From SCUD01 sp036824505 (GTDB taxonomy: Bacteria > Pseudomonadota > Gammaproteobacteria > Steroidobacterales > Steroidobacteraceae), in the NCBI GenBank assembly GCA_036824505.1, contig DAITAA010000015.1, positions 1-64,000 on the forward strand: 64,000 bases of DNA. Direction: 5' to 3'. A program made the translations under genes and the position numbers. Numbering within the stretch: the first letter of the stretch is position 1; each line of letters opens with the position of its first letter. The notes beneath the pieces were generated by a model, which saw only the letters and a list, made by a program, of their open reading frames with translations, ran no database searches and was not told the origin of the DNA. This document shows, one piece after another, positions 24,660-33,284 of the stretch.

Positions 24660-27600
24660 GGCGGCTCCTGCGCGCCCCCCGACTGGTCGGCGTGCGGGGG
24701 CGCTGCGGCCTGCTGGGTATCCTTCATTTCCTGGGCGCCGATCTGTCGAACCTGCGGATCATCCCAGCTGCCGGTGATCCGATAATAACCACGCGTGGCG
24801 CCCTTCAGAGGCTCCTTGAAGATCCGCGAGAACAGCAGGAAAGCCGCACCGATCGCCGGACCGCCTGCCAGTGCGCCCGCCACACCCAGTGAGGCACCCA
24901 GCTGACCGGTGACAACCGCGGTCTGGTCATAAGTCTGGTCGCGCAGGCTGGTGTGTCCTGCAAGGCCGATTTCCGCCGCCGAGCCACGCAGCGTCAGGTT
25001 ATCCGTGTAGGCATCGCCATTGGTCAACTGAAATGTCCCGCGCAGCGTGTCAAAGGACAGACCCTCGCCGGTCACGTCGCCGAAATCAAGCGCAAGACGG
25101 CGCGGCAGGTGCGCAATGCTCATGAGTCCCAGCACCCGCCCGGCGCCCGGTTCGACCGAAGTCAGCCGGCCGTCCTCCGCGGCAATCTGCAGCCGGCCGG
25201 AAAGACGCTCGATCGCGCTTGATTCCGGCTGGCCCGGCCAGCTCAGATTCGCGGAGATCCGGCCATGATGGGCGGCAACCAGCGTTCCGAGCTGCATCGC
25301 GTTCATGAACCCGCGGACGTTCTTGCTCTCGACCTCGAATTCGAGCCGGCACTCGGCGCCCGATTCGCGCACCAGCCAGCTGCCGCGACCCTTCGCCGTG
25401 AACGCCGCATGCTCCATCGTGAACTGATTCAGGGTCATTCCCGCAGTGCCCCGTGCGAGCTCCGCCTGCAAGTGACCGTACTGGCGGCCCTCGACCTGCA
25501 AGTCGCGGATGTCCACGCGGATCGCGGGCAGCTGACGCGGATCGGACTCGCCCTCGCCGCTGCGCACGGACGGCGCCGCATACAGCCGGTCGAGATTCAG
25601 CGTCATCGGCACCTCGCCAGGAAATGTGTGCGGGACGACCAGATGGCCATTGACCGCATCCGAGCTCACGTCGATTTCCCAGGCGCGATTGCCCGGCCGC
25701 AGGCGTCCGCTCACTCCCGCGAATTCGTAACCCAGCACTTCCAGGCGCTGGATCGACAGATCGCCTCCGCCCAGCCATTCGTGCAGCGGCCGCCCGCGCG
25801 GCCCTTCCCACTTGAGGTTCATGAGATCCGAGATGCTCGCCGACTCGAGGCGGCCGGCGAGCCAGAGTCCCGCCGCGCCTGGCAATGTGGTCGGCGCGAT
25901 TGGCCCGAACGACAGGATGCCGCGCTCGATCGGCGGATCTTCCGGCTTGCTGCGCCATTGCAGCAACGCATGCACGTCACGCCCGAGTTGCGCCTGGATT
26001 TGCGGGCCGGTCTCCCCGCCGAAACTCGCGTTGATCGTCAGCGGACGCGCGGCATCTGCGGTCTTGGCAAAAGGATCAGGCAATTTTGAGGCAAAGCCTC
26101 GCAGATCGCTGCTCAAGCGCAATGTACCGCGCGCCGGGGCTTTCTGATCGGCGCTGCGCTCGACCGTCAGGAATCCCCGCCAGTCCGCTGTCCCGGAGGC
26201 ACCCGCATTGATTGGCAGGTGCGCGACCGGTCGCAGTGGTCCAGCTGCCACAGTGCCCTGTGCATTGACCTCCGTGCTGAGGTCTCCATTCTTCTGCGTC
26301 GTCGTCTTGATCGAGACCTGCAGCGGACCCCCCAGCAGCTGGCCGGTCAGCGCCGGCGCGTTGATCTCCCGGTTGCGCACCCAGAGGACGCCCCTGACAT
26401 CGCTGGCTTCGATCGGCTGCTGGAGGTACTGCAACTTGACGCGGTTGATCGTGGTCGTCACCGTCACGACCTTTTTTTCGAAGTTCTTGAGCGGCAGGTA
26501 CATTGCGATTTCGCCCGTGACCGGCCCGGAACCTGTCAGATTCGCGAAGCCGGCGCCGAGCGACTGTGCCAGAGGGCTCTCCTGCAGGAAGCGGATGGCG
26601 CGGCCAGCATCGCTCTGGGCAGAAGCCCGCAGGGCGACAATGGACTCGCGATAATCCGCGCTGTTGGCCTCGGCCTGGGTGATCGCGATCCCGGCCAGCG
26701 AGCCCCTGCTCGCGACCGCCCGCAGGGCGGGCCCGTCAAAGAAGACTTCGGCGTCGAGTCCGCGGACTTCCGGCCAGTCCGGCGCATAAAAAAGCGAGAC
26801 GCCAGTCACGTGCGCTTCGGCATGAAATCTGCCCTGCCCTTCGCGATACGGAAACCCGCGAGTCGGACCCGTTTGCGAAACCGTGCCGGTGACCAGGCGA
26901 CCGGCACGGAATGCGGCATCCAGCCAGGCCAGCGACTTTGGCTTCAGCCGTTCGATCGGCAGGTAACGCCAGACCTGCGTCACGTCGAAGTCCGTGACGC
27001 TGGCATTCAGGTCCATGAGCGGCAGCAGGCCGGGTTGAAACGCCATGCGCAGCTTCCCGCGCACCATGCCGTGACCGGTGTCGATGATGCCGTCGTCTAC
27101 CCAGAGCCGCATGCCGTCGTTGAAACGACTCCATTCGATGCGGCCATCAGCCTGATGCAGCTCGGCGATTGCGCGCCATTGCATCGGCCAGCTGACCAGC
27201 CCGTCGTGCGTCGTCAGGTGCACGACACCGCCGGCACCGCGACCTTCGATTGCACCATCGAGGCCCTGCAGGCCGGGCAACTTGCCGAACGCCTCAAGAC
27301 CGATGTCTGCGAATCGGACCCGCCCGGTGATATCGGGTAACCGGCCCTTGCCAGAATCCGCAACGACGACATCGAGACCGAACAGCTCGCCGCGGGGCGC
27401 GAGCGCCTGCAGCTTCTCGCGCAACGGCCCGGCGGGCAGCAGCGACGAGAATGCCGCGAGATTTTCGATCCGCAGGTAATCCGCTCGAGCCGCAACCGAA
27501 ACGATGCGGCCATCGCGTCGTTTCAGCGTCGCGGAGACATTGGTCGGCCGCCAGGCCGCACCCTCGCGCGACAACTCGAGGCCTTCGCCCTCGATGGAGA

Positions 27601-28534
27601 TCTGATCTCCTTCCTGCCGCAGGTGCAGATCACCGGTCACGCGCGTGAATTCTGCGCCATCGCCGGGCAGCCGCAGATTGCTGAGTTCAGGCCTCAGTCG
27701 CAAGCTCGTGAGTTTCAGGCCGATTCCGCGCGCCGATGCGCGCACCGAACCGTGGCCAGCGACGGGCACGACAAAACTGTCGGGCAGCAGCGCTGCCCAC
27801 TGCTCAAGATCAATGTCGCGTGCATCGACGCCGGCCCGCCATTCGAGCGTCCCCGTATCTTCGAGATCGCCCTCGACATCGGCACTGATCTCCATCGCCG
27901 AGCCGAGGTGTTCCGGCAGCTCGACCTGTCCACGCAGACTCACATGGTTGCCCAGGCGCTCTATCTCGAGATTCGCACCGGTCAACTCGAAGTGTCCCTG
28001 TCGGGCACGAAGATCGAGCACGTCGAGTGTCGCGTCATGCACCACGAACAGGCCGCGTGGCAGACGCGCAAGCGTCAACGGTTGTCGTTCGATGCCCGGC
28101 TTCGGCTCGATTGCGCCCTGCCCGACCATCTCGACGCTGCCGTCGGAGCGGATCACGAAATGCAGCCGCGGCTGTTCGAGTACGAAGTGCCGGACCTCGA
28201 TCCGCCGGTTCCACAATGAGCGGCCGATTGCCAGGCTCACGCTGCCCGATGCGGCGCTGACCAGCGATTCGTCACCTGTGGCCGGGAGCACTCGCGCGCC
28301 GCTGAAACGGATTTCCGGTCCGTAACGGCCGATGCGGGCATTCAATGAATCGAATTGCAGCCTGAGCCCGGTCGCCACGCGAACCTGCTCCGCGATCTGC
28401 TGCTGGTAGCCGGGCAGCAGTTCGATGGCTAGCCGGAAGGCGCCTACACCTAGCGCCGCGAGCAGCGCCAGTATCGCCACCGCAGCGGCCAGCCAGCGCC
28501 ACAGCCTCCTGAGATTTTGCCCCGCCCCAGTCAT
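24656..28534 (-). CDS. yhdP: YhdP-like AsmA-family envelope protein
   Basis: At 1292 residues this is the largest gene in the window. A single N-terminal membrane helix (WRWLAAAVAILALLAALGVGAFRLAI) anchors a long beta-rich periplasmic body. The C-terminus is AsmA-like (LSFDTLRGTFQLTNGDAYTDNLTLRG, then LGASLGVAGALAGGPAIGAAFLLFSRIF). YhdP and relatives are thought to form hydrophobic grooves that carry phospholipids to the outer membrane. I start at ATG 28534; the longer upstream frame has no membrane-protein character. It overlaps the nitrilase gene by ATGA and follows rng by 22 bases. Confidence 0.9.
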   Translation of the reverse strand: MTGAGQNLRRLWRWLAAAVAILALLAALGVGAFRLAIELLPGYQQQIAEQVRVATGLRLQFDSLNARIGRYGPEIRFSGARVLPATGDESLVSAASGSVSLAIGRSLWNRRIEVRHFVLEQPRLHFVIRSDGSVEMVGQGAIEPKPGIERQPLTLARLPRGLFVVHDATLDVLDLRARQGHFELTGANLEIERLGNHVSLRGQVELPEHLGSAMEISADVEGDLEDTGTLEWRAGVDARDIDLEQWAALLPDSFVVPVAGHGSVRASARGIGLKLTSLRLRPELSNLRLPGDGAEFTRVTGDLHLRQEGDQISIEGEGLELSREGAAWRPTNVSATLKRRDGRIVSVAARADYLRIENLAAFSSLLPAGPLREKLQALAPRGELFGLDVVVADSGKGRLPDITGRVRFADIGLEAFGKLPGLQGLDGAIEGRGAGGVVHLTTHDGLVSWPMQWRAIAELHQADGRIEWSRFNDGMRLWVDDGIIDTGHGMVRGKLRMAFQPGLLPLMDLNASVTDFDVTQVWRYLPIERLKPKSLAWLDAAFRAGRLVTGTVSQTGPTRGFPYREGQGRFHAEAHVTGVSLFYAPDWPEVRGLDAEVFFDGPALRAVASRGSLAGIAITQAEANSADYRESIVALRASAQSDAGRAIRFLQESPLAQSLGAGFANLTGSGPVTGEIAMYLPLKNFEKKVVTVTTTINRVKLQYLQQPIEASDVRGVLWVRNREINAPALTGQLLGGPLQVSIKTTTQKNGDLSTEVNAQGTVAAGPLRPVAHLPINAGASGTADWRGFLTVERSADQKAPARGTLRLSSDLRGFASKLPDPFAKTADAARPLTINASFGGETGPQIQAQLGRDVHALLQWRSKPEDPPIERGILSFGPIAPTTLPGAAGLWLAGRLESASISDLMNLKWEGPRGRPLHEWLGGGDLSIQRLEVLGYEFAGVSGRLRPGNRAWEIDVSSDAVNGHLVVPHTFPGEVPMTLNLDRLYAAPSVRSGEGESDPRQLPAIRVDIRDLQVEGRQYGHLQAELARGTAGMTLNQFTMEHAAFTAKGRGSWLVRESGAECRLEFEVESKNVRGFMNAMQLGTLVAAHHGRISANLSWPGQPESSAIERLSGRLQIAAEDGRLTSVEPGAGRVLGLMSIAHLPRRLALDFGDVTGEGLSFDTLRGTFQLTNGDAYTDNLTLRGSAAEIGLAGHTSLRDQTYDQTAVVTGQLGASLGVAGALAGGPAIGAAFLLFSRIFKEPLKGATRGYYRITGSWDDPQVRQIGAQEMKDTQQAAAPPHADQSGGAQEPP

Positions 28535-28556
28535 GCTTTCCGGACCCGAACCCTTC

Positions 28557-30020
28557 CTAGATGAGGACGACGTCAAATTGTTCCTCGGAATACAGTGCCT
28601 CGGCCTGCAGCCGGACCGGCTTTCCGATCGCAAGCTCGAGCTCGGCCAGTGCTGCGGACTCCTCATCGAGCAGCAACTCGATGACGTCCTGGTGTGCCAG
28701 CACGAGCAGTTCCTGGAAATCAAACTGCCGTGCCTGGCGCTGCACCTCGCGGAAGACCTGATAGGCGACCGTCTCGGCCGTCTTCACGAATCCCCGGGAA
28801 CCGCAGCTTGGACAAGGCCGGCACAGCTGGTGTTCCAGGCTTTCGCGCGTGCGCTTGCGGGTCATTTCGACGAGGCCCAGTGCCGAGACCGCGGACAGGT
28901 GTGTCCGGGCATGATCCGCTGCCAGCGCCTGCTCAAGCGCCTGCAGCACGATGCGGCGGTGCTCGGGATCCTGCATGTCGATGAAATCGACAATGATGAT
29001 ACCGCCGAGATTGCGCAGCCTGAGCTGTCGCGCAATTGAAACTGCCGCTTCGAGATTCGTGCGATAAATCGTGTCCTCCAGATTGCGGTGGCCGACGAAG
29101 GCCCCGGTATTGACGTCAATCGTCGTCAGCGCTTCGGTCTGGTCGAACATCAGGTAGCCGCCCGATTTCAGCGCCACCCTGCGATCGAGGGCGCGTTCGA
29201 TCTCGTCTTCGACACCGTACAGGTCGAAGATCGGTCGTTTGCCGTCGTAAAATTCGATGCGCCCCGCGAGCGCTGGCATGAAGGTCCTGGCGAAATCGGT
29301 CATCTGCGTATGCGCGGCCGGAGCATCGACCAGCACACGCTCGACCTGCTCACCGAGCAGGTCGCGAAGCACGCGCAATGGCAGCGGCAGATCCTCATGG
29401 ACGATCTGCTCCGGGCCGGCGCGATCGGCACGCTCGCGCACCACTTCCCAGAGTCTTTCCAGAAACATCATGTCGGCGCGCAACGCCTCGATCTGCGCAC
29501 CCTCGGCCACGGTACGCACGATCCAGCCGCCACGATTGCCGGCGAATTCTTTCATTGTCTCACGCAGGCGCTGCCGTTCGTGCTCATCTTCGATTCGCGC
29601 CGACACGCCGACACCCCGGCCCTGCGGCATGTACACGAGGAATCGCGACGGCAGTGTCACATAGGTCGTCAGCCGGGCACCCTTGGTGCCGAGCGGATCT
29701 TTCAGCACCTGAACGAGGATCGTGTCGCCTTCGTTGACAAGATCACGGATGCTGTCAAAAGCCTGCGTCTCGACGCCGGTTTCCAGACCGGGCGCCGACA
29801 TGATGTCCGAGGCGTGCAGAAATGCCGCACGATCAAGACCGATTTCGACGAATGCCGCCTGCATGCCCGGCAGCACACGTGATGCGCGGCCCTTGTATAT
29901 GTTTCCGGCAAGACCGCGCCGGTTGGCGCGCTCGATATAGAGTTCCTGAACGACGCCCTGCTCGACGACCGCGGCGCGATTTTCACTCGGCGTGACATTT
30001 GCGAGGATCTCGATGCTCAT
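28557..30020 (-). CDS. rng: Ribonuclease G
   Basis: RNase G processes the 5' end of 16S rRNA and some mRNAs. The 487-residue size fits RNase G rather than the much longer RNase E. An S1 domain lies at the N-terminus (ELYIERANRRGLAGNIYKGRASRVLPGMQAAFVEIG). Catalytic aspartates are in TIDVNTGAFVG and IIIVDFIDM. The zinc-link CRPCPSCGSRG supports tetramer formation. ATG 30020 overlaps the maf stop. Confidence 0.96.
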   Translation of the reverse strand: MSIEILANVTPSENRAAVVEQGVVQELYIERANRRGLAGNIYKGRASRVLPGMQAAFVEIGLDRAAFLHASDIMSAPGLETGVETQAFDSIRDLVNEGDTILVQVLKDPLGTKGARLTTYVTLPSRFLVYMPQGRGVGVSARIEDEHERQRLRETMKEFAGNRGGWIVRTVAEGAQIEALRADMMFLERLWEVVRERADRAGPEQIVHEDLPLPLRVLRDLLGEQVERVLVDAPAAHTQMTDFARTFMPALAGRIEFYDGKRPIFDLYGVEDEIERALDRRVALKSGGYLMFDQTEALTTIDVNTGAFVGHRNLEDTIYRTNLEAAVSIARQLRLRNLGGIIIVDFIDMQDPEHRRIVLQALEQALAADHARTHLSAVSALGLVEMTRKRTRESLEHQLCRPCPSCGSRGFVKTAETVAYQVFREVQRQARQFDFQELLVLAHQDVIELLLDEESAALAELELAIGKPVRLQAEALYSEEQFDVVLI

Positions 30021-30604
30021 GCGCCGGCCTGCCAACGACGCACCCCGGCGGAATCCAGTAATGCCGCCGTCTCGAACAGTGGCAGGCCCATCACGCCCGA
30101 GTAACTTCCCTCGAGCCTGGCGACGAATACGGCACCGTAGCCCTGGATCGCATACGCGCCGGCCTTGTCACGCGGCTCGCCACTCGCCCAGTAGTCGCGG
30201 CACTCGGCGACAGACAGATTGCGAAATGTCACGCGTGTCTCGCTGACGACTGCTTCAAGGCGCCCATCGCTTGCCAGTGCCACCGCTGTCAGTACGGCGT
30301 GGCTCCTGCCGGACAACTCCGAGAGCATGCGGACCGCTTCGTCTTGATCCCGCGGCTTGCCAAAGATCTTGTCTCCGATCGCAACCGTGGTGTCTGCCGC
30401 GAGGACCGGCAGGTCGCCACCGAGGGCCACGGCGTGGGCCGCTTTCTCGCGCGCCAGGCGCAGCACGTAATCCCATGGCGATTCGGAAGGTCGCCGTGAC
30501 TCGTCGAGGTCAACGGGCCGGACACTGTGTGTCACGCCGATCTGGCGGAGCAGCTGGCTCCGTCGCGGCGATGCTGAAGCAAGTTGAATGCGATCGTAAG
30601 GCAT
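30017..30604 (-). CDS. maf: Maf-family nucleoside triphosphate pyrophosphatase
   Basis: Maf proteins hydrolyse dTTP, UTP or modified nucleotides and limit their incorporation. From ATG 30604 the protein has 195 residues, starting MPYDRIQLASASPRRSQLL, where ASASPRR is the family's N-terminal signature. LAADTTVAIGDKIFGKP carries the catalytic aspartate, followed by SGRSHAVLTAVAL and GYGAVFVARLEGSYSGVMGLPLFE. This resembles the YhdE (dTTP/UTP) branch, beside rng as in E. coli. An upstream ATG at 30631 is less likely. Confidence 0.93.
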   Translation of the reverse strand: MPYDRIQLASASPRRSQLLRQIGVTHSVRPVDLDESRRPSESPWDYVLRLAREKAAHAVALGGDLPVLAADTTVAIGDKIFGKPRDQDEAVRMLSELSGRSHAVLTAVALASDGRLEAVVSETRVTFRNLSVAECRDYWASGEPRDKAGAYAIQGYGAVFVARLEGSYSGVMGLPLFETAALLDSAGVRRWQAGA

Positions 30605-30684
30605 TGAGGCAGCCGGAGAATTTATCAGCATACCCCGTCGCCCGCCGGACCGGGGCAACCGCGTACCAGGGACGCCCGGCATGT

Positions 30685-31104
30685 TCAGCCCCGATGGTAG
30701 GGATGCCCCTTGAGGATGCTCTGCGCGCGGTAGAGCTGTTCGGCCAGCATGACCCGGACCAGGCCATGTGGCCAGGTCAATGGCGACAATGACCAGCGGA
30801 AATCGGCGCGTTTCAGCAGTTCGGGGGCAAGGCCATCGGGACCACCGACCAGGAACAGCAGGTCGCGACCGGCTGTGAGCCGGGCCTCGAGCCAGCGCGC
30901 AAGCTCGGGGGTCGTCATGGCACGGCCGGTCACCTCCAGTGCCACGACATAATCGCGCGCACCAATGAGGTTGGTCATGGACCGACGCGCGGGGATCTCG
31001 AGCAGTTCAAGGCGGAACCCGACGAGGCGTCTGGCGTATTCCGCGTACCCCTCGTTGACCCAGCCGGGCAGCCGGGTGCCGGCTGCGATCAGCCGGGCGC
31101 GCAT
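30685..31104 (-). CDS. rlmH: 23S rRNA pseudouridine-1915 N3-methyltransferase RlmH, shortened
   Basis: RlmH methylates pseudouridine 1915 in helix 69 of 23S rRNA. The SPOUT knot region is intact (FLVGGPDGLAPELL, WSLSPLTWPHGLVRVMLAEQLYRAQSILKGHPYHRG). The protein has only 139 residues against the usual 155 or so. Compared with the E. coli sequence as I recall it, about 16 residues are missing after EIPA (near residue 38), where a charged helix normally lies. The reading frame is open, with no sign of a frameshift. It follows rsfS by 10 bases, the normal partner. Confidence 0.92.
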   Translation of the reverse strand: MRARLIAAGTRLPGWVNEGYAEYARRLVGFRLELLEIPARRSMTNLIGARDYVVALEVTGRAMTTPELARWLEARLTAGRDLLFLVGGPDGLAPELLKRADFRWSLSPLTWPHGLVRVMLAEQLYRAQSILKGHPYHRG

Positions 31105-31114
31105 CGGCCAGCGC

Positions 31115-31528
31115 TCAGGCGAGCCCCGGCGCGCGCAGTGCGGGACGCATATCCCACAGCTTCTCGAGCCCGTAAAACTCGCGGATTCGCGGCAGCATCA
31201 CGTGCACGATCAGGTCCTGCAGGTCGACCAGCACCCATTCGCCTTCGCGTTCGCCTTCGATGCCGTAGGGCCGGTGGCCGGCCTGCTGGCAGCGTTCAAC
31301 GAGGCGGCCGGCGATTGACTTGACGTGGCGGTCGGAAGTACCGGTTGCGACGATCATGGTGTCGGCGACATCGGTCAGCTTGCGGACGTCGAGGACTTTG
31401 ACATTGATGGCCTTCATGTCTTCGAGCGCGGCGATGGCGATTCGGGTCAGCGCGTCAGGTTGCTTCCTGGTCTTCTTCGGAACAGCAGCGGAATTGTGGC
31501 GTCTAATCCTCGCACTCTTCTTGGTCAT
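31115..31528 (-). CDS. rsfS: Ribosomal silencing factor RsfS
   Basis: RsfS binds L14 and blocks subunit joining in starvation. The 137-residue protein contains the core ALEDMKAINVKVLDVRKLTDVADTMIVATGTSDRHVKSI and GEREGEWVLVDLQDLIVHVMLPRIREFYGLEKLW. A basic N-terminal extension (MTKKSARIRRHNSAAVPKKTRK) of about 25 residues precedes it. ATG 31528 overlaps the nadD stop by ATGA. Confidence 0.95.
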   Translation of the reverse strand: MTKKSARIRRHNSAAVPKKTRKQPDALTRIAIAALEDMKAINVKVLDVRKLTDVADTMIVATGTSDRHVKSIAGRLVERCQQAGHRPYGIEGEREGEWVLVDLQDLIVHVMLPRIREFYGLEKLWDMRPALRAPGLA

Positions 31529-32178
31529 TCCTCGGCTTCACCTGGCCGGGCGTAGCTGCCCTTGGCAGTGATGATCCTACGCACAGCTTCGGGCATCAAG
31601 TAGCGCGCATCGCGACCCGCGGCGACGACATCGCGCACCGCACTCGAGGACACATCGAGTTGCGTGCCCATATGCACATAAAGGAGCCCCGCAGGGGCCA
31701 GGGACAGCCGCTGCGGATCTTCGCAACGCCGTTCGCGCAGCAACGCGGCGGCAAGGCCGTCGTGCGGCGGCTGCGATCCAGGGCGCGCTGCAACAGCCAT
31801 GTGCGCAAGCCCGATCAACTCCCCTGCGCGATGCCAGCCGCTCAGTCCCGCGAAAGCGTCCATGCCCATCAGCAGCACGATGGGTTGCCCGCCACGTTCA
31901 GCGCGCAATTCCTCGAGTGTCAGCACGGTGTAGGAAGGCCCGGACCGGCGCAATTCGCGGTCATCCACGAAGAACCGCGGATCCTCATCAACGGCCGCGC
32001 GAACCATCGCGAGCCTTGTCGCGGCGTTCGCCAGCGGTCGCGCGCGGTGCGGCGGATCGCCGGCCGGCACGAAGGCGATGGTCTCGAGCTCCAGCAGCTC
32101 GAAAAGCTCATGCGCAGCACGCAGGTGCCCGAAATGAATCGGATCGAACATCCCGCCGAAGACGCCGAATGGCCGCAT
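31525..32178 (-). CDS. nadD: Nicotinate-nucleotide adenylyltransferase
   Basis: NadD adenylates nicotinate mononucleotide in NAD synthesis. The 217 residues show GVFGGMFDPIHFGHLRAAHE, with the nucleotidyltransferase HxGH as HFGH, then PPHRA, ELRRSGPSYTVLTLEEL, LLMGMDAFAGLSGWHR, and the C-terminal SSSAVRDVVAAGRDARYLMPEAV, where an SST(R)-like motif is replaced by SSSAVR. It lies between holA and rsfS, as in E. coli. Confidence 0.95.
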   Translation of the reverse strand: MRPFGVFGGMFDPIHFGHLRAAHELFELLELETIAFVPAGDPPHRARPLANAATRLAMVRAAVDEDPRFFVDDRELRRSGPSYTVLTLEELRAERGGQPIVLLMGMDAFAGLSGWHRAGELIGLAHMAVAARPGSQPPHDGLAAALLRERRCEDPQRLSLAPAGLLYVHMGTQLDVSSSAVRDVVAAGRDARYLMPEAVRRIITAKGSYARPGEAEE

Positions 32179-32184
32179 CGCGTC

Positions 32185-33195
32185 TCAGGCGGCCGGCGCT
32201 TCAGGAAGCCGGACGCCCGCAATCGCCGCGACCAGGCCCGTCAGCCCGGTCCAGGGATCGCCCTGGGCGAGTCCCTTAACCTGGCGATCGATGCGCCCTG
32301 CAGCGACGAAGTGCGGCGAAATCGGCTGGCGGGCGGTGCGACGCAATGCCCGCGCCACCAGCGCCGCGCGCCTCTCGGCCTGGCGGCCGTAGCCCGGTGG
32401 CGCATCCGGATTGCGGCGCGCCTCGTCGAGCGCGCGCAACTCGCGGCACAGTGCCCACAACACCAGCGCCGGCTCGGTTCCCTCGGCACGCAGGCCTTCG
32501 AGAATTCGCAGACCCCGCTCGGCATCACCGTCGAGCGCCGCCTCGCCGAGCTGGTAGACGTCATAGCGCGCGCTGTTTGCCACCGCAGCCAGCACGTCGT
32601 CGGCGCTCACCGTGCCGCCGGCATGCAGCAACGCCAGTTTTTCGATTTCCTGATGCGCGGCCAGAAGATTGCCTTCGACCCGCTCCGCGAGCAGCACGGC
32701 ACCATCCGGTTGGATCGCAAGGCCGTGGCGGGCGGCGCGCGTGATGATCCACTGCGGCAACTGGCCGATTTCGACCGGCCACGACTGGACGACCACGCCG
32801 CCTTTCTCGAAGGCCTTGAACCACGCGGCGCTCCAGGTGTCCCGTTCCGGGCGCCCGGTCACGACCAGCAGCAACGTATCCGGCGCAGGATCGGAAACCA
32901 GCTGCGCAAGCGCCGCACCGCCATCCTTTCCCGGGCGTGCACTGGGCATTTTCACTTCGACGATGCGCCGCTCGGAAAACAGCGACAGCGATCGCCAGGA
33001 GCCCAGCACCTGGGACCAGTCGAAGCCGCGCTCGACGAAGAAAAGGTCCCTGCCCGCATATCCCTCGGCACGGGCACGCGCGCGGATCGCATCGGCGGCC
33101 TCGCCGACCAGCAGTGGCTCGTCGCCGACGACCAGCCAGGCCGGCGCCAGCTTCTTTTCGAGCGTGCGGGCAAGCTGGTCGGTTGAGACGCGCAT
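32185..33195 (-). CDS. holA: DNA polymerase III delta subunit
   Basis: HolA is the clamp-loader subunit that opens the beta clamp. The 336-residue protein starts at ATG 33195 (MRVSTDQLARTLEKKLAPAWLVVGDEPLLVGEAADAIR), the usual DNA polymerase III delta opening, and continues with LFSERRIVEVKMPSARPGKDGG. In E. coli holA follows leuS and lptE; here those genes are 10 kb away and holA heads its own operon behind a promoter that abuts the start. Confidence 0.93.
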   Translation of the reverse strand: MRVSTDQLARTLEKKLAPAWLVVGDEPLLVGEAADAIRARARAEGYAGRDLFFVERGFDWSQVLGSWRSLSLFSERRIVEVKMPSARPGKDGGAALAQLVSDPAPDTLLLVVTGRPERDTWSAAWFKAFEKGGVVVQSWPVEIGQLPQWIITRAARHGLAIQPDGAVLLAERVEGNLLAAHQEIEKLALLHAGGTVSADDVLAAVANSARYDVYQLGEAALDGDAERGLRILEGLRAEGTEPALVLWALCRELRALDEARRNPDAPPGYGRQAERRAALVARALRRTARQPISPHFVAAGRIDRQVKGLAQGDPWTGLTGLVAAIAGVRLPEAPAA

Positions 33196-33202
33196 CAAGC
33201 CG

Positions 33203-33231
33203 ATTGTCGGCGCGCGGAGTGCTGGCGGCAA
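33203..33231 (-). promoter_or_regulatory. Sigma-70 promoter of holA, probably leaderless
   Basis: On the minus strand TTGCCG (33231-33226) and GACAAT (33208-33203) are 17 bases apart, each matching four of six consensus positions. The holA ATG at 33195 follows the -10 by 7 bases, leaving no room for a ribosome-binding site. Confidence 0.5.
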
Positions 33232-33284
33232 TAGTCCCCCGCCAATATAGTGCGTACCCTACAGCGCGGAACATTGAGAGCATA

